From assembly GCA_905142475.1 (NCBI GenBank), contig LR990730.1, forward strand, positions 310,001-374,000: a stretch of 64,000 nt of DNA, written 5' to 3'. Below the pieces are notes generated by a model. That model saw nothing but the letters and a program-made list of their open reading frames with translations. It was not told where the DNA came from and did no database searches. This stretch comes from Xanthomonas hydrangeae (GTDB taxonomy: Bacteria; Pseudomonadota; Gammaproteobacteria; Xanthomonadales; Xanthomonadaceae). Within the stretch, counting starts at the first letter, position 1. Every line of letters starts with the position of its first letter. Position numbers and translations under genes: made by a program. This document shows, piece after piece, positions 36,781-47,564 of this stretch.

Positions 36781-38805
36781 CTACGCAGACGCGGACACGA
36801 ATTCCACTAACGCGACACCATCGGCGACCAGATCGCCTTCTGCGACCAGATACGCCTGCACGGTGCCATCGCCGGGCGCGTGCAGGGTGTGCTCCATCTT
36901 CATCGCTTCGAGCACCACCAGGGCTTGCCCGCGCGTGACCGGCTGGCCGACCGCAGCGACCAGCGATACGATGCGGCCCGGCATCGGTGCGGTCAGGCCG
37001 CCGGTTTCATGCGCGGGTTGATCGGCTTCGACCAATGCGTCGTGGTGGCGGAAGACCGCACGGTCTTCAGCGCCGATCAGGGTCAGCGTGCTGCCGTCGC
37101 GCAGCACCTGTGCGCGCCATTGCCGTCCATCCATCTCCACGCGTAGCGCGGTGCCCTGCGTTTGGTAGCGCAGCGCGTGCGTGCTGCCCAGGTCAGTAAC
37201 CTGCCAAGCATCGGCCAACCGACGCACGCCTAGCTGGCGCCGCTCGCCTGCGGCCTCCAGCGTGATGGCCTGCGCTGCATGCGCGCCGATACGCCATCCA
37301 TCGGTGTTTCCCCACGGCGAGAACGGGTCGGCCGGATCGGGCGTGGCGTTCGGCACCGCCTCGGCCATCAACACGGCAGCCAGGCACCACCACGGACTGT
37401 CTGGCGCATGCGCTTGCGGAAACAGGGCCGCATGCTCGCGTTCGATCAATGCGGTATCCAGATCGGCCGAGGCAAACGCCTTGGTGCCGATCAGGCGCGA
37501 GAGGAATGCACTATTGGTGGTGACACCGACCGCATGGCACTGCGCAAGCGCCTGACGCATGCGTGCAAGCGCGGCGGGGCGATCGATATCCCACACGATC
37601 AGCTTGGCGATCATCGGGTCGTAATACGGGCTGATGGTGTCGCCTTGCTCCACGCCCGCGTCGATGCGCACATGCGCACTGGGCGCAGGCAGCTGCAGCT
37701 GCCGCAGCGTGCCGGTCGAGGGCAGAAAGCCGCGTTCGGCATCCTCGGCATACAGGCGCGCTTCCAGCGCATGTCCGTGGATGCGCAGTTCGTGCTGACG
37801 CTGCGGCAGCGGCTCGCCGGCAGCCACACGCAGCTGCCACTCGACCAGATCGGTACCGGTGATCAACTCGGTCACCGGGTGCTCGACCTGCAGCCGGGTG
37901 TTCATTTCCATGACGTAAAAATCGCCATCCGGGCCTGCAATGAACTCCACCGTGCCTGCACCGACATAGCCCACGGCGCGTGCGGCGTTCACGGCGGCCT
38001 TGCCCATCGCTGCGCGGCGTTGTTCGCTCATGCCGGGGGCGGGCGCTTCTTCCAGCACCTTTTGATGGCGGCGCTGCACCGAGCAGTCGCGTTCGAACAG
38101 ATACACCACCTCGCCCTGCGTATCGCCGAACACCTGGATCTCGATATGGCGCGGCCGCTCGACATATTTTTCCACCAGCACCTGCGCATTGCCGAACGCC
38201 GAGTGCGCCTCGCGCTGGCAGCTGGCCAAGGCTTCTTCGAAGGCCGCGCTGGCATCCACGCGGCGCATGCCCTTGCCACCGCCGCCAGCGCTGGCCTTGA
38301 TCAAGACGGGATAGCCGATCGCATCGGCCTGCGCACGCAGGAAGGACGGCGCCTGTTCGTCGCCGTGGTAGCCCGGCGTCAACGGCACGCCGGCGCGTTG
38401 CATCAGCGCCTTGGCCGCACTCTTGTCGCCCATCGCGCGAATCGCGGCTGCGGGTGGGCCGATAAACACGATGCCCGCCTGCGCGCAGGCATCGGCAAAC
38501 GCTGCGTTTTCCGAAAGAAAGCCATAACCCGGATGGATCGCCTGCACGCCGCTTGCGCGTGCGGCGTCGAGAATGACCTCGCCACGCAGGTAGCTTTGCT
38601 GCGCCGGTGCCGCACCGATATGGATCGCTTCATCGGCCAGACGCACATGTCGCGCATCGCGATCGGCCTCCGAGTACACCGCCACCGTTGCGATGCCGAG
38701 CTTGCGACAGGTGGCGATGACTCGGCACGCGATCTCGCCGCGATTGGCGATCAGGATCTTGTCGAAGTACGGCCGTGTTGCTGCGGTGGATTCGTGCTGG
38801 GTCAT
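36781..38805 (-). CDS. mccA: 3-methylcrotonyl-CoA carboxylase, biotin-containing alpha subunit
   Basis: A 674-residue biotin carboxylase plus biotin carrier protein. The N-terminus reads FDKILIANRGEIACRVI; the ATP-grasp Gly-rich loop is KASAGGGGKGMRRV, and the C-terminal biotinyl domain carries EAMKMEH with the biotin lysine near residue 636. Along with the carboxyltransferase and isovaleryl-CoA dehydrogenase genes upstream, it should carboxylate 3-methylcrotonyl-CoA in leucine and isovalerate breakdown. The 236-base gap from mccB holds no other gene. Propionyl-CoA carboxylase is the alternative, less likely beside an ivd gene. Confidence 0.88.
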   Translation of the reverse strand: MTQHESTAATRPYFDKILIANRGEIACRVIATCRKLGIATVAVYSEADRDARHVRLADEAIHIGAAPAQQSYLRGEVILDAARASGVQAIHPGYGFLSENAAFADACAQAGIVFIGPPAAAIRAMGDKSAAKALMQRAGVPLTPGYHGDEQAPSFLRAQADAIGYPVLIKASAGGGGKGMRRVDASAAFEEALASCQREAHSAFGNAQVLVEKYVERPRHIEIQVFGDTQGEVVYLFERDCSVQRRHQKVLEEAPAPGMSEQRRAAMGKAAVNAARAVGYVGAGTVEFIAGPDGDFYVMEMNTRLQVEHPVTELITGTDLVEWQLRVAAGEPLPQRQHELRIHGHALEARLYAEDAERGFLPSTGTLRQLQLPAPSAHVRIDAGVEQGDTISPYYDPMIAKLIVWDIDRPAALARMRQALAQCHAVGVTTNSAFLSRLIGTKAFASADLDTALIEREHAALFPQAHAPDSPWWCLAAVLMAEAVPNATPDPADPFSPWGNTDGWRIGAHAAQAITLEAAGERRQLGVRRLADAWQVTDLGSTHALRYQTQGTALRVEMDGRQWRAQVLRDGSTLTLIGAEDRAVFRHHDALVEADQPAHETGGLTAPMPGRIVSLVAAVGQPVTRGQALVVLEAMKMEHTLHAPGDGTVQAYLVAEGDLVADGVALVEFVSASA

Positions 38806-39041
38806 GACGAAGGTCTCTGCACCCCGCCATGGCGGCGGGGACTGCGATAAAAAAACGGTTGCGTGCATTGCAAGATAAAGACGGCGACTGCTGCTGGCAC
38901 AGGTGGTCTCCACCGTGATCCGCTACTTGAAAACACGTGCGCGCTCATGCAGCGCCCCAGACAACCTGCGACAAGCTGCTCGCACATGTGTGTGCAGCGC
39001 CAACCACTGAAGAGCCGCACATGCAGGCGCGCATCACCGCC

Positions 39042-40652
39042 TCACATCCGGAACACGCCGAAGCGTGTCGTTTCGATCGGCGCATTCAACGCAGCCGACA
39101 ATCCCAGCCCAAGCACACGACGCGTATCGGCCGGGTCGATGATGCCGTCGTCCCACAGCCGCGCACTGGCGTAGTACGGATGCCCCTGCTGCTCGAACTG
39201 CGCCCGGATCGGCGCCTTGAACGCTTCTTCTTCCTCGCCCGACCAGGCCCCACCCTTGGCTTCGATCCCGTCGCGGCGCACCGTGGCCAGCACGCTGGCG
39301 GCCTGCTCGCCGCCCATCACACCGATGCGCGCATTCGGCCACATCCACAGGAAGTTCGGCGAATACGCACGACCGCACATGCCGTAGTTGCCGGCACCGA
39401 ACGAGCCGCCGATCACCACGGTGAACTTGGGCACCTTGGCGCAGGCCACCGCCATCACCAGCTTGGCACCGTCCTTGGCAATGCCGCCGTGCTCGTATTT
39501 GCGCCCGACCATAAAGCCGGTGATGTTCTGCAAAAACACCAGCGGAATGCCGCGCTGCGTGCACAGCTCGATGAAGTGCGCTCCCTTGAGCGCGGACTCG
39601 GAAAACAGGATGCCGTTGTTGGCGATGATGCCGACCGGGTAGCCGTGCAGATGCGCAAAGCCGGTGACCAGGGTGCTGCCGTAGCGTGGCTTGAATTCGT
39701 CCAGCTGCGAGTCGTCGACGATGCGGGCGATCACTTCGCGCACATCGTAGGGTTTGCGCGTATCGGCAGGGATCACGCCGTAGAGTTCATCGGCGGCATG
39801 CCGCGGCGGCAGCGGTGCGCGCAATGCCAACGTTGCCGCCGGCTTGCGCCAATTGAGTTGCGCGATGATGGCGCGCACGCGGGCCAGGGCCTGCAGATCG
39901 TTGTCGGCAAAGTGATCGGCCACGCCGGAGATGCGCGTATGCACATCCGCACCGCCGAGATCTTCGGCACTGACTTCTTCGCCGGTGGCGGCTTTCACCA
40001 GCGGTGGGCCGCCGAGAAAGATCGTGCCCTGCTCGCGCACGATCACCGTCTCATCGCTCATCGCCGGCACGTAGGCACCCCCGGCGGTGCACGACCCCAT
40101 CACGCAGGCGATCTGCGGGATGCCGTTGGCCGACAGATTGGCCTGGTTGTAGAAGATGCGCCCGAAGTGATCGCGGTCGGGAAACACTTCATCCTGCAGC
40201 GGCAGAAACGCACCACCGGAATCGACCAGATAGATGCACGGCAGGCGGTTCTGCTGCGCGATCTCCTGCGCACGCAGATGCTTTTTCACCGTCATCGGGT
40301 AATAGGTGCCTCCCTTGACGGTGGCATCGTTGGCCACGATCACGCATTCCACCCCGGACACGCGCCCGATCCCGGCCACCACGCCAGCGCAGGGCACCTG
40401 ATCGTCGTACATGCCGTGCGCCGCCAGCGGCGCAATTTCCAGCAAGGCGCTGCCCGGATCCAGCAAGGCGTCGATGCGCTCGCGCACCAGCAATTTACCG
40501 CGGGCGGTGTGCTTGGCGCGCGCGGCCTCGCTGCCGCCCAATGCAGTCTGCGCCAGCGTGCTGCGCAGATCCTCGATCACTGCGCGCAGTGCGGCAGCGT
40601 TGTGTTGGAAGCTCTCGCCGCTGATCTGCAGCTGGCTGATGATCACGCTCAT
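39042..40652 (-). CDS. mccB: 3-methylcrotonyl-CoA carboxylase, carboxyltransferase beta subunit
   Basis: A 536-residue carboxyl transferase of the AccD/PccB superfamily. It has the two crotonase-like halves: the first with [21 protein letters not shown] and [19 protein letters not shown], the second with [20 protein letters not shown] and [16 protein letters not shown]. The latter motif is typical of methylcrotonyl-CoA carboxylases. It lies 10 bases after ivd and 236 bases before mccA on the same strand, so it forms a leucine/isovalerate catabolic operon (liuB). Confidence 0.92.
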   Translation of the reverse strand: MSVIISQLQISGESFQHNAAALRAVIEDLRSTLAQTALGGSEAARAKHTARGKLLVRERIDALLDPGSALLEIAPLAAHGMYDDQVPCAGVVAGIGRVSGVECVIVANDATVKGGTYYPMTVKKHLRAQEIAQQNRLPCIYLVDSGGAFLPLQDEVFPDRDHFGRIFYNQANLSANGIPQIACVMGSCTAGGAYVPAMSDETVIVREQGTIFLGGPPLVKAATGEEVSAEDLGGADVHTRISGVADHFADNDLQALARVRAIIAQLNWRKPAATLALRAPLPPRHAADELYGVIPADTRKPYDVREVIARIVDDSQLDEFKPRYGSTLVTGFAHLHGYPVGIIANNGILFSESALKGAHFIELCTQRGIPLVFLQNITGFMVGRKYEHGGIAKDGAKLVMAVACAKVPKFTVVIGGSFGAGNYGMCGRAYSPNFLWMWPNARIGVMGGEQAASVLATVRRDGIEAKGGAWSGEEEEAFKAPIRAQFEQQGHPYYASARLWDDGIIDPADTRRVLGLGLSAALNAPIETTRFGVFRM

Positions 40653-40662
40653 GATGGCTCCG

Positions 40663-41826
40663 TCAGGCGGTGCGTTCGAACAACTCGCGGCCGATCAACA
40701 TGCGTCGGATCTCCGAAGTGCCCGCACCGATTTCGTACAGCTTGGCATCGCGCCACAAGCGCCCGGTGGGGTAGTCGTTGATATAGCCGTTACCACCCAG
40801 CACCTGGATCGCCTGGCCAGTGAGCCAGGTCGCTTTTTCGGCCGCGTAGAGAATCGCGCCGGCCGCGTCCTGGCGTGTGGTCTGCCCGGCATCGCAGGCG
40901 CGCGCCACCGCATACACGTACGCACGGCAGGCGTTGAGCCCGACGTACATGTCGGCCAGCTTGGCCTGTATCAACTGGAAGGTGCCGATCGGCTCGCCGA
41001 ACTGCTTGCGCTCGTGCACGTAGGGCAGCACCACGTCCATCGCGGCGGCCATCAATCCCAGCGGGCCGCCGGCCAACACCACACGTTCGAAATCCAATCC
41101 GGACATCAGCACGCGCACACCACCGTTGAGCGTGCCCAGCACGTTCTCGGCCGGCACTTCGCAATCGGTGAACACCAATTCGCAGGTATTGGAGCCGCGC
41201 ATGCCGAGCTTGTCGAGCTTCTGCGCAGTGGAAAAGCCGGGCATGCCCTTTTCGACGATGAAGGCGGTGATGCCGCGTGCGCCGGCGGCCGGATCGGTCT
41301 TGGCGTACACCACCAGCACATCGGCGTCCGGGCCGTTGGTGATCCACATCTTGTTGCCGTTGAGCACAAAGCGGTCGCCGCGCGCGTCGGCACGCAGCTT
41401 CATCGACACTACGTCCGAGCCGGCGCCGGCCTCGCTCATCGCCAGCGCGCCGACATGCTCGCCGGTGCACAGCTTGGGCAGGTAGCGCTGCTTCTGCTCG
41501 GGCGTGGCGTTCTTGCGCAGCTGGTTGAGGCACAGGTTGGAATGCGCGCCGTAGGACAGCCCGATCGCGCCGCCGGCCCGCGAAATTTCTTCCATCGCCA
41601 CTACATGCGCCAGATAGCCCATGCCGCTGCCGCCGTAGTCTTCTTCCACGGTCAACCCGAGCAGGCCCTGCTCGCCGAACAGGCGCCACAGCTGCGCGGG
41701 GAAAACATTGTCCTGATCGGCAGCGGCCGCGAGCGGGGCAATATGGTGGCTGGCAAAGGCCGCCACGCTTTCGCGCAGCAGATCGATTTCTTCGCCAAGC
41801 GCGAAGTTCAAGGACGGCACGTGCAT
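40663..41826 (-). CDS. ivd: Isovaleryl-CoA dehydrogenase
   Basis: A 387-residue acyl-CoA dehydrogenase, oxidising isovaleryl-CoA to 3-methylcrotonyl-CoA with FAD. Signatures are [35 protein letters not shown], and the C-terminal [17 protein letters not shown] followed by [17 protein letters not shown]. The start ATG 41826 gives [10 protein letters not shown]; an in-frame ATG five codons earlier is also possible. It is the first gene of the ivd-mccB-mccA operon and divergent from a TetR regulator, with a palindrome between them. Enoyl-CoA hydratase and HMG-CoA lyase genes of the pathway are not in this window. Confidence 0.92.
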   Translation of the reverse strand: MHVPSLNFALGEEIDLLRESVAAFASHHIAPLAAAADQDNVFPAQLWRLFGEQGLLGLTVEEDYGGSGMGYLAHVVAMEEISRAGGAIGLSYGAHSNLCLNQLRKNATPEQKQRYLPKLCTGEHVGALAMSEAGAGSDVVSMKLRADARGDRFVLNGNKMWITNGPDADVLVVYAKTDPAAGARGITAFIVEKGMPGFSTAQKLDKLGMRGSNTCELVFTDCEVPAENVLGTLNGGVRVLMSGLDFERVVLAGGPLGLMAAAMDVVLPYVHERKQFGEPIGTFQLIQAKLADMYVGLNACRAYVYAVARACDAGQTTRQDAAGAILYAAEKATWLTGQAIQVLGGNGYINDYPTGRLWRDAKLYEIGAGTSEIRRMLIGRELFERTA

Positions 41827-41927
41827 GGAGCGACTCCGCAAGGATCGGGGTGTGCCGTGTGGGAGCGGGCAGGCCGCACGGCGTTTGTGCGCAGCCTAGC
41901 GGTCCGCAGTGAAAAAGTGAACTAAAA

Positions 41928-41940
41928 TTCAACTATTGAA
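41928..41940. promoter_or_regulatory. Operator between ivd and the TetR gene
   Basis: TTCAA-CTA-TTGAA is a perfect 13-bp inverted repeat 14 bases before the tetR ATG. It overlaps a second, looser repeat GTGAACTAAAATTCAAC. It is the best candidate for binding of the divergent TetR protein and control of the leucine-degradation operon. Confidence 0.6.
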
Positions 41941-41954
41941 CCCAGAATCACACC

Positions 41955-42575
41955 ATGGCTTATCGACGCTCCGCCCTGATGGAAGAACGCCTTGCCGGCA
42001 ACCGCGAGCGCATCCTGCACGCAGCCCGCGCCTTGATCGCCGAAGGCGGCTACCGCAATGCGCCGGTGACCGCCGTCGCCGCCTCAGCGGGCGTCTCGAC
42101 CGGGCAGATTTACCGACATTTCCCTTCCAAGGCCGAGCTTTTCGTGGAAGTTCTCAATGAGGCCGTGCAGCGCGAGATGACCATTCTGCGCACCATCGCC
42201 ACCACCCAGGCCAGTGCCGCCGAGCGTCTGCGTAACGCCATCGCCACGTTTGTACGGCGCGCGCTGGCCGGTCCCGCGTTGGCCTACGCGTTCATCGCCG
42301 AGCCGGTGGAAAGCGAAGTGGATGCCGAGCGCATCCGTGGCCGGCGCCTGTTTGGCGAGGTGTTCCGCCAGCTGCTTGCCGAAGGCGTGGCCGCCGGTGA
42401 GTTCCCGCAGCAATCGCTGGACGCAGCGGCGGCCTGCATTGTCGGCGCCTTCACCGAGGCCTTGGTGGGCCCGGTTGCCCCCAGCCGCAGCGACCCGCAA
42501 CAGGGGGAGCAGCTGGTCGAGGCGATCTGCGGCTTCTGCTTGCGCGCGGTGGGTGCGCGGCAGGTGTCGAGCTGA
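41955..42575 (+). CDS. TetR/AcrR-family regulator of the isovalerate operon
   Basis: A 206-residue TetR protein: helix-turn-helix in residues about 20-65 (GGYRNAPVTAVAASAGVSTG, QIYRHFPSKAELF) and a ligand-binding C-terminal domain. It is divergent from ivd (128 bases between starts) with a palindrome in the gap, so it probably represses the operon and responds to a branched acyl-CoA; the ligand is inferred. In many proteobacteria this pathway is regulated by a MerR protein, so a TetR protein here is a different solution. Confidence 0.85.
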   Translation: MAYRRSALMEERLAGNRERILHAARALIAEGGYRNAPVTAVAASAGVSTGQIYRHFPSKAELFVEVLNEAVQREMTILRTIATTQASAAERLRNAIATFVRRALAGPALAYAFIAEPVESEVDAERIRGRRLFGEVFRQLLAEGVAAGEFPQQSLDAAAACIVGAFTEALVGPVAPSRSDPQQGEQLVEAICGFCLRAVGARQVSS

Positions 42576-42620
42576 CAATGCACTGACCGAGGTGTCTGCT
42601 GTGCCGTATTAATCCGCTTG

Positions 42621-42643
42621 AGTGTGCATATACTGTGCACACT
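42621..42643. promoter_or_regulatory. Operator/promoter of the Xre-RES toxin-antitoxin operon
   Basis: AGTGTGCA and TGCACACT form a perfect 8-bp inverted repeat with a 7-base spacer, 15 bases before the antitoxin ATG. A likely -10 (TATACT, 42629-42634) lies inside the spacer, so binding of the antitoxin complex would block transcription. Confidence 0.7.
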
Positions 42644-42657
42644 TACCGGAGTCGCCC

Positions 42658-43032
42658 ATGGTCGCCGTCCTCAATCCCCTGGCCCTGACCGAACGCCTGC
42701 GTGTGCCAGACCGCACCATCCTGTCGCCATCGGCGATGGCCGGCCTGCTGGATCTGTCGCAACAGGAACTGGCCGAACTGGCCGGCGTGCATCGCAACAG
42801 CCTGCGCGTGCACCCGGAAAGCCCGCGCGTGCAGGACCTGCTGCGCAACCTGTCGCGCTTGCTGGTGGCGATGGCGCAAGTCCAACCGGACGAACGCCAG
42901 GTGGTGTTCCACCTCAAGAACACGCCGATCCCCGCGTTCGAATTCGCCACCTTGCTGGAGGTGGTCAAACAGGGCCGCACCGACGATGCATTGACCTACC
43001 TGCGCACCGTTGAAGCCGGGGCTGCCGGTTGA
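42658..43032 (+). CDS. Xre/MbcA/ParS-family antitoxin (DUF2384)
   Basis: A 124-residue antitoxin. The N-terminal half has a helix-turn-helix (LLDLSQQELAELAGVHRNSL) for DNA binding; the C-terminal part (about residues 70-115) carries the DUF2384 toxin-binding domain with NTPIPAFEF and a short helical end. It neutralises the RES toxin encoded directly downstream and probably represses the operon through the inverted repeat at 42621-42643. The stop overlaps the toxin start. Confidence 0.87.
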   Translation: MVAVLNPLALTERLRVPDRTILSPSAMAGLLDLSQQELAELAGVHRNSLRVHPESPRVQDLLRNLSRLLVAMAQVQPDERQVVFHLKNTPIPAFEFATLLEVVKQGRTDDALTYLRTVEAGAAG

Positions 43033-43556
43033 AGCTGAGCGCCCCGGCGCACTGCACGTTGTATCGCGCCTTCACTCCGCGCTGGGCCGCCGAACCGCTG
43101 AGCGGCGCCGGTGCCGCGCGCTCGGGCGGGCGCTTCAATCGCTTCGGTCAACCAGCCTTGTATCTCTCGCAGCAACTGGAAACCGCTGCCGCCGAATACG
43201 CGCAGGCCTCGCCGTTTCTACCGCCATTGACGCTGGTCAGTTACGCCGTCGATCTGCCCGCGTTGGCCGATCTGCGCCTGCTCGATGCAAGCTGGGATCC
43301 GCTCTGGGCCGATTGGACCGAGGACTGGCGCAAAGCCCTGGTCAACAAGATCGAACCGGTGAGCTGGGTACTCGGCGACATGCTGCGCGAGGCGCAGATT
43401 CCCGGCGTGATCTTTCCCAGCATGGCGTTGCCGAAGGGCATCAACGTGGTGCTGTTCCTGGACATGCTGCAGCCTGAGCAGGTGCTGCACGTACTCGACG
43501 ATGGCCGCCTGCCGCGCGACGGGCGGAGTTGGGGCGATCCGCCGATCGTGGTGTAA
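43029..43556 (+). CDS. RES-domain toxin
   Basis: A 175-residue RES-family protein. The family's conserved residues are visible: Arg in LYRAF, SGGRFNRFGQPALYLS with its key Arg and Tyr, and Glu in ETAAAEYAQ. RES toxins degrade NAD+ or ADP-ribosylate targets. The start is TTG 43029, which overlaps the antitoxin stop (TTGA), so translation is coupled and probably weak, as expected for a toxin. No in-frame ATG occurs before the conserved region. Confidence 0.87.
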   Translation: MKLSAPAHCTLYRAFTPRWAAEPLSGAGAARSGGRFNRFGQPALYLSQQLETAAAEYAQASPFLPPLTLVSYAVDLPALADLRLLDASWDPLWADWTEDWRKALVNKIEPVSWVLGDMLREAQIPGVIFPSMALPKGINVVLFLDMLQPEQVLHVLDDGRLPRDGRSWGDPPIVV

Positions 43557-43593
43557 CAGCGCGCGCGCGATGCATGACGCCACGATCGAATTT

Positions 43594-43925
43594 TCAACCA
43601 ACCAACAGCTGCACCACACCGGCCAGCACCGGCGCGGCCACAGCTGTCGGCAGAATCAAGCCACGCCGATACGGCAGCAACCACAGCGACAGCAACGCCG
43701 CAGCACCGGTCAAGGTGCCAATCCACAACACCGAACCGATACCCCAGCCCTGCGCGTGCACCGCCAGGCCAAAGGTGAGCAGCAACAGCAGCCAACCCAG
43801 CGCCCGCAATTGCCGCGAGCGCGCAGCGCCCAGCATGCGGCCACGCACTTCCTGCTGATGCTTGTCCATCGCCAGGCATAACGCAGCGAATCCCGAAAAA
43901 TTCAGTGCCAGCAAGAGCAATACAC

Positions 43926-43929
<4 letters not shown>
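43594..43929 (-). CDS. DUF3325 inner-membrane protein
   Basis: A 111-residue protein with about four hydrophobic helices (LLLLALNFSGFAALCLAM, ALGWLLLLLTFGLAV, GTLTGAAALLSLWLL, VAAPVLAGVVQLLVG). DUF3325 proteins accompany PepSY-domain and DUF3649 genes in iron-siderophore uptake operons. The start overlaps the preceding PepSY stop by four bases (ATGA), so it is the last gene of the four-gene operon. Function is unknown; ferric-siderophore reduction or transport support is inferred from company. Confidence 0.82.
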
Positions 43930-45556
<1,627 letters not shown>

Positions 45557-45560
<4 letters not shown>

Positions 45561-45868
45561 GCCACGCTCCGTTGCAGCCATGCGGCCAGCGCGAACATCA
45601 GCGCCGCCGGCACCGCGATGCCTGCCCACGCCCGCCATACGCTGGCGGTGGCAAAGGCCCACAGCGGGGCACACGCGCACACCACGATGCCGACCAGCAT
45701 GCTGGTCAGCACCGCTTCGCTGGGCGGCATCGGCAGTACCAGCGCCAGCAACAGATTGGTGGCACTGGCGAGCGCGTAACCGCCAAAGATCGCGGCCAGC
45801 GTGCGCGCAAGCACGCCCAGCCAGGGGCGCCTGAACCAGGGAAGCGACAGGGGCGGTGCGGTAGACAT
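45557..45868 (-). CDS. DUF3649 inner-membrane protein
   Basis: A 103-residue protein with three hydrophobic helices (IFGGYALASATNLLLALVLP, AVLTSMLVGIVVCACAPLWA, AGIAVPAALMFALAAWL). DUF3649 is a companion of PepSY and DUF3325 genes in iron-responsive operons. It follows the DUF4198 gene after 25 bases and overlaps the PepSY gene by four bases. Function unknown. Confidence 0.82.
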
Positions 45869-45893
45869 CAGCTGTGCTGCATGTGCGGCCGAC

Positions 45894-46538
45894 TTACTCG
45901 GCCAGGAAGGTCAACGTGCTGATGTGGTGGATCATCGCCACCTGCTTGCCGGCGACCTCGCGCTTCACCGGCTCCTTGTTGGTGGCGACCAGGATGTGGC
46001 GGCCGGCGCGCAGCTTGGGCAAGGTCACCTGACCCTTGGCATCGGAGGTCAGTGTCTTCTGCCACTTCTGCGGGTCGATCACCGTCACCTCGACCTTGGG
46101 CAGCGGCTTGTTGCGATAGAGCACGGTCAGCGTGTTGCTGTTGGCGGCAGTGGGCACCAGTTCGAAATCGAGCTTGGCCGCAGACGTGGCGCGGCCGGCG
46201 CGGGCGTAATAGCTCACCGTCTCGAAACCGCCGGCTTCGCCCTTCCACGGTTCGAACACGCTGTCGTCGCTGAGCCAGGCATCGCCGGTGCCGGACAGCG
46301 GCGCGGTGAGGAACTCGCTGCCGCGCTGCAATGCGCCGGCCTTGCCGGCCGTGCCGAACACGGTCGGCTTGACCACGCGCTTGATCTCGTCTTCGCCGTG
46401 GTCGAGGGTGTCCTGCGCCGGCTCGCCGAAGTAGATGCGCACCGGTCCGCTGCCGTCGCGCTCGATCCAGATTTCATGGGCCTGGGCAGACAGACTGATG
46501 CTGGCCAAGGCCAGGCAGGACAGCAGAAAGGACTTCAT
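45894..46538 (-). CDS. Periplasmic DUF4198 protein
   Basis: A 214-residue protein with a signal peptide (residues 1-20, LLSCLALASISLSAQA) and mature part starting HEIWIERDG, the DUF4198 hallmark, possibly a metal ligand at the new N-terminus. The C-terminal half is an Ig-like beta-sandwich (KVEVTVIDPQ, DAKGQVTLPKLRAGRHILVA). It is the first gene of the four-gene DUF4198-DUF3649-PepSY-DUF3325 operon, a grouping seen beside siderophore receptors. A periplasmic metal or siderophore role is inferred. Confidence 0.83.
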   Translation of the reverse strand: MKSFLLSCLALASISLSAQAHEIWIERDGSGPVRIYFGEPAQDTLDHGEDEIKRVVKPTVFGTAGKAGALQRGSEFLTAPLSGTGDAWLSDDSVFEPWKGEAGGFETVSYYARAGRATSAAKLDFELVPTAANSNTLTVLYRNKPLPKVEVTVIDPQKWQKTLTSDAKGQVTLPKLRAGRHILVATNKEPVKREVAGKQVAMIHHISTLTFLAE

Positions 46539-46906
46539 CGCGGCGACTCCTCATAAGCGGGACCGGGCGAGGCGAGAACCGCGTCACCGTGGGTTGATGG
46601 GAATGATACGCAATTCCACGAAACGAGACCAACGCGCCATCCGGGACCTGCGGGTTCGACCAGCGCCTGCTCATCACGCGGGAAGCGGGTTCTGCCGCAG
46701 AAGGGTAGTGCCAAGCGGCCACGTCATGCGGCATCGCGGCAATTTGCCGGCGGCACGCCAGGTGCCTGCGCACAAGACGTACCGCCCGCCAAGCTGCAGG
46801 ACCCATCGCGGCGATAACTGTCATGCACAGTGGCCAGACTGGCGCGAACTGTGCTCTATACTCCGGCGCTAGCAGAGGTCTTCGACCAACAGCCAGGGGT
46901 GAGCGC
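46539..46906. other. Intergenic region between the DUF4198 operon and cytochrome c gene
   Basis: About 370 bases between divergent genes. A possible Fur-like site is at 46599-46617. Nothing else is recognisable. Confidence 0.5.
46599..46617. promoter_or_regulatory. Possible Fur box upstream of the DUF4198 operon
   Basis: GGGAATGATACGCAATTCC matches the classic 19-bp Fur consensus at about 12 positions and has GGAAT/ATTCC arms. It lies 61-79 bases before the DUF4198 start. The match is moderate, but iron control fits the gene content. Confidence 0.35.
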
Positions 46907-47425
46907 GTGCGGAATTACGACCTCGAGTTCCTGAAAAAATTCTCGATGGTGATCGGACTACTGGTAGTGATCACCCTGGGCCTGATCGCCCTGGCAGCCT
47001 ATTTGCAACGTGCCATTCCCGACGAAGTCTCGCCCACTGCGGCCAAACGCGTGCAGCAACGCATCGCACCGGCCGGTGCGGTGTATGCCGGCACCACCGG
47101 CGCGTCCGCACAAGCGGCGGCTCAGGCAGCAGCACTGGCCAAGGCCTCCTCGCAGTCCGCCTATGGCGGCAGCACCGACGGCAAGACCATCTTCGACAAT
47201 CTGTGTACCGCCTGCCATACCACCGGCGTAGGCAAGGCGCCGACGCTGGATCATTCGCATTGGGACGCGCGCATCGCCCAGGGCAAGGACACCTTGTACA
47301 AGCACGCGATCGAGGGCTACACCGGCCCGGACGGCGGCATCATGCCGGCCAAGGGCGGCAACCCGGCGCTGACCGAAGAACAGGTACGTGCCACGGTCGA
47401 TTGGATGCTGGGCAATCTGAAGTAG
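46907..47425 (+). CDS. Membrane-anchored c5-type cytochrome c
   Basis: A 172-residue protein with an N-terminal hydrophobic anchor (about residues 12-33), an Ala-rich linker and a single c-type haem domain. The haem motif CTACH is at residues 100-104, and the axial Met is likely in GGIMPAKGGNP. This is the build of cytochrome c5, an electron carrier to terminal oxidases. The start is GTG 46907, preceded by AGGGG; an upstream extension to 46823 adds no family sequence. Confidence 0.88.
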   Translation: MRNYDLEFLKKFSMVIGLLVVITLGLIALAAYLQRAIPDEVSPTAAKRVQQRIAPAGAVYAGTTGASAQAAAQAAALAKASSQSAYGGSTDGKTIFDNLCTACHTTGVGKAPTLDHSHWDARIAQGKDTLYKHAIEGYTGPDGGIMPAKGGNPALTEEQVRATVDWMLGNLK

Positions 47426-47508
47426 GCGCCTGAAACAAGCGCCTCCACGCACCATCTGGTCGCAGTTCGCAGCGGTTTGTTAGCCTGTTGCAACGCTCAG
47501 CCGCTCAT

Positions 47509-47530
47509 GCGCCGCCTTCCGGGCGGCGCT
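47509..47530 (+). terminator. Hairpin between cytochrome c and nuclease genes
   Basis: GCGCCGCC and GGCGGCGC form a perfect 8-bp stem with a 5-base loop, followed by a T-containing stretch (TTGCATTTTGG). It lies 84 bases after the cytochrome stop and 35 bases before the nuclease start, a likely terminator of the first transcript. Confidence 0.6.
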
Positions 47531-47564
47531 TGCATTTTGGTCTACGTCTTTCTGGAGTGTGTCG

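Noticed and set aside
46599..46617. A confident Fur box
   Set aside because: Only about 12 of 19 positions match, so it is kept only as a low-confidence feature.
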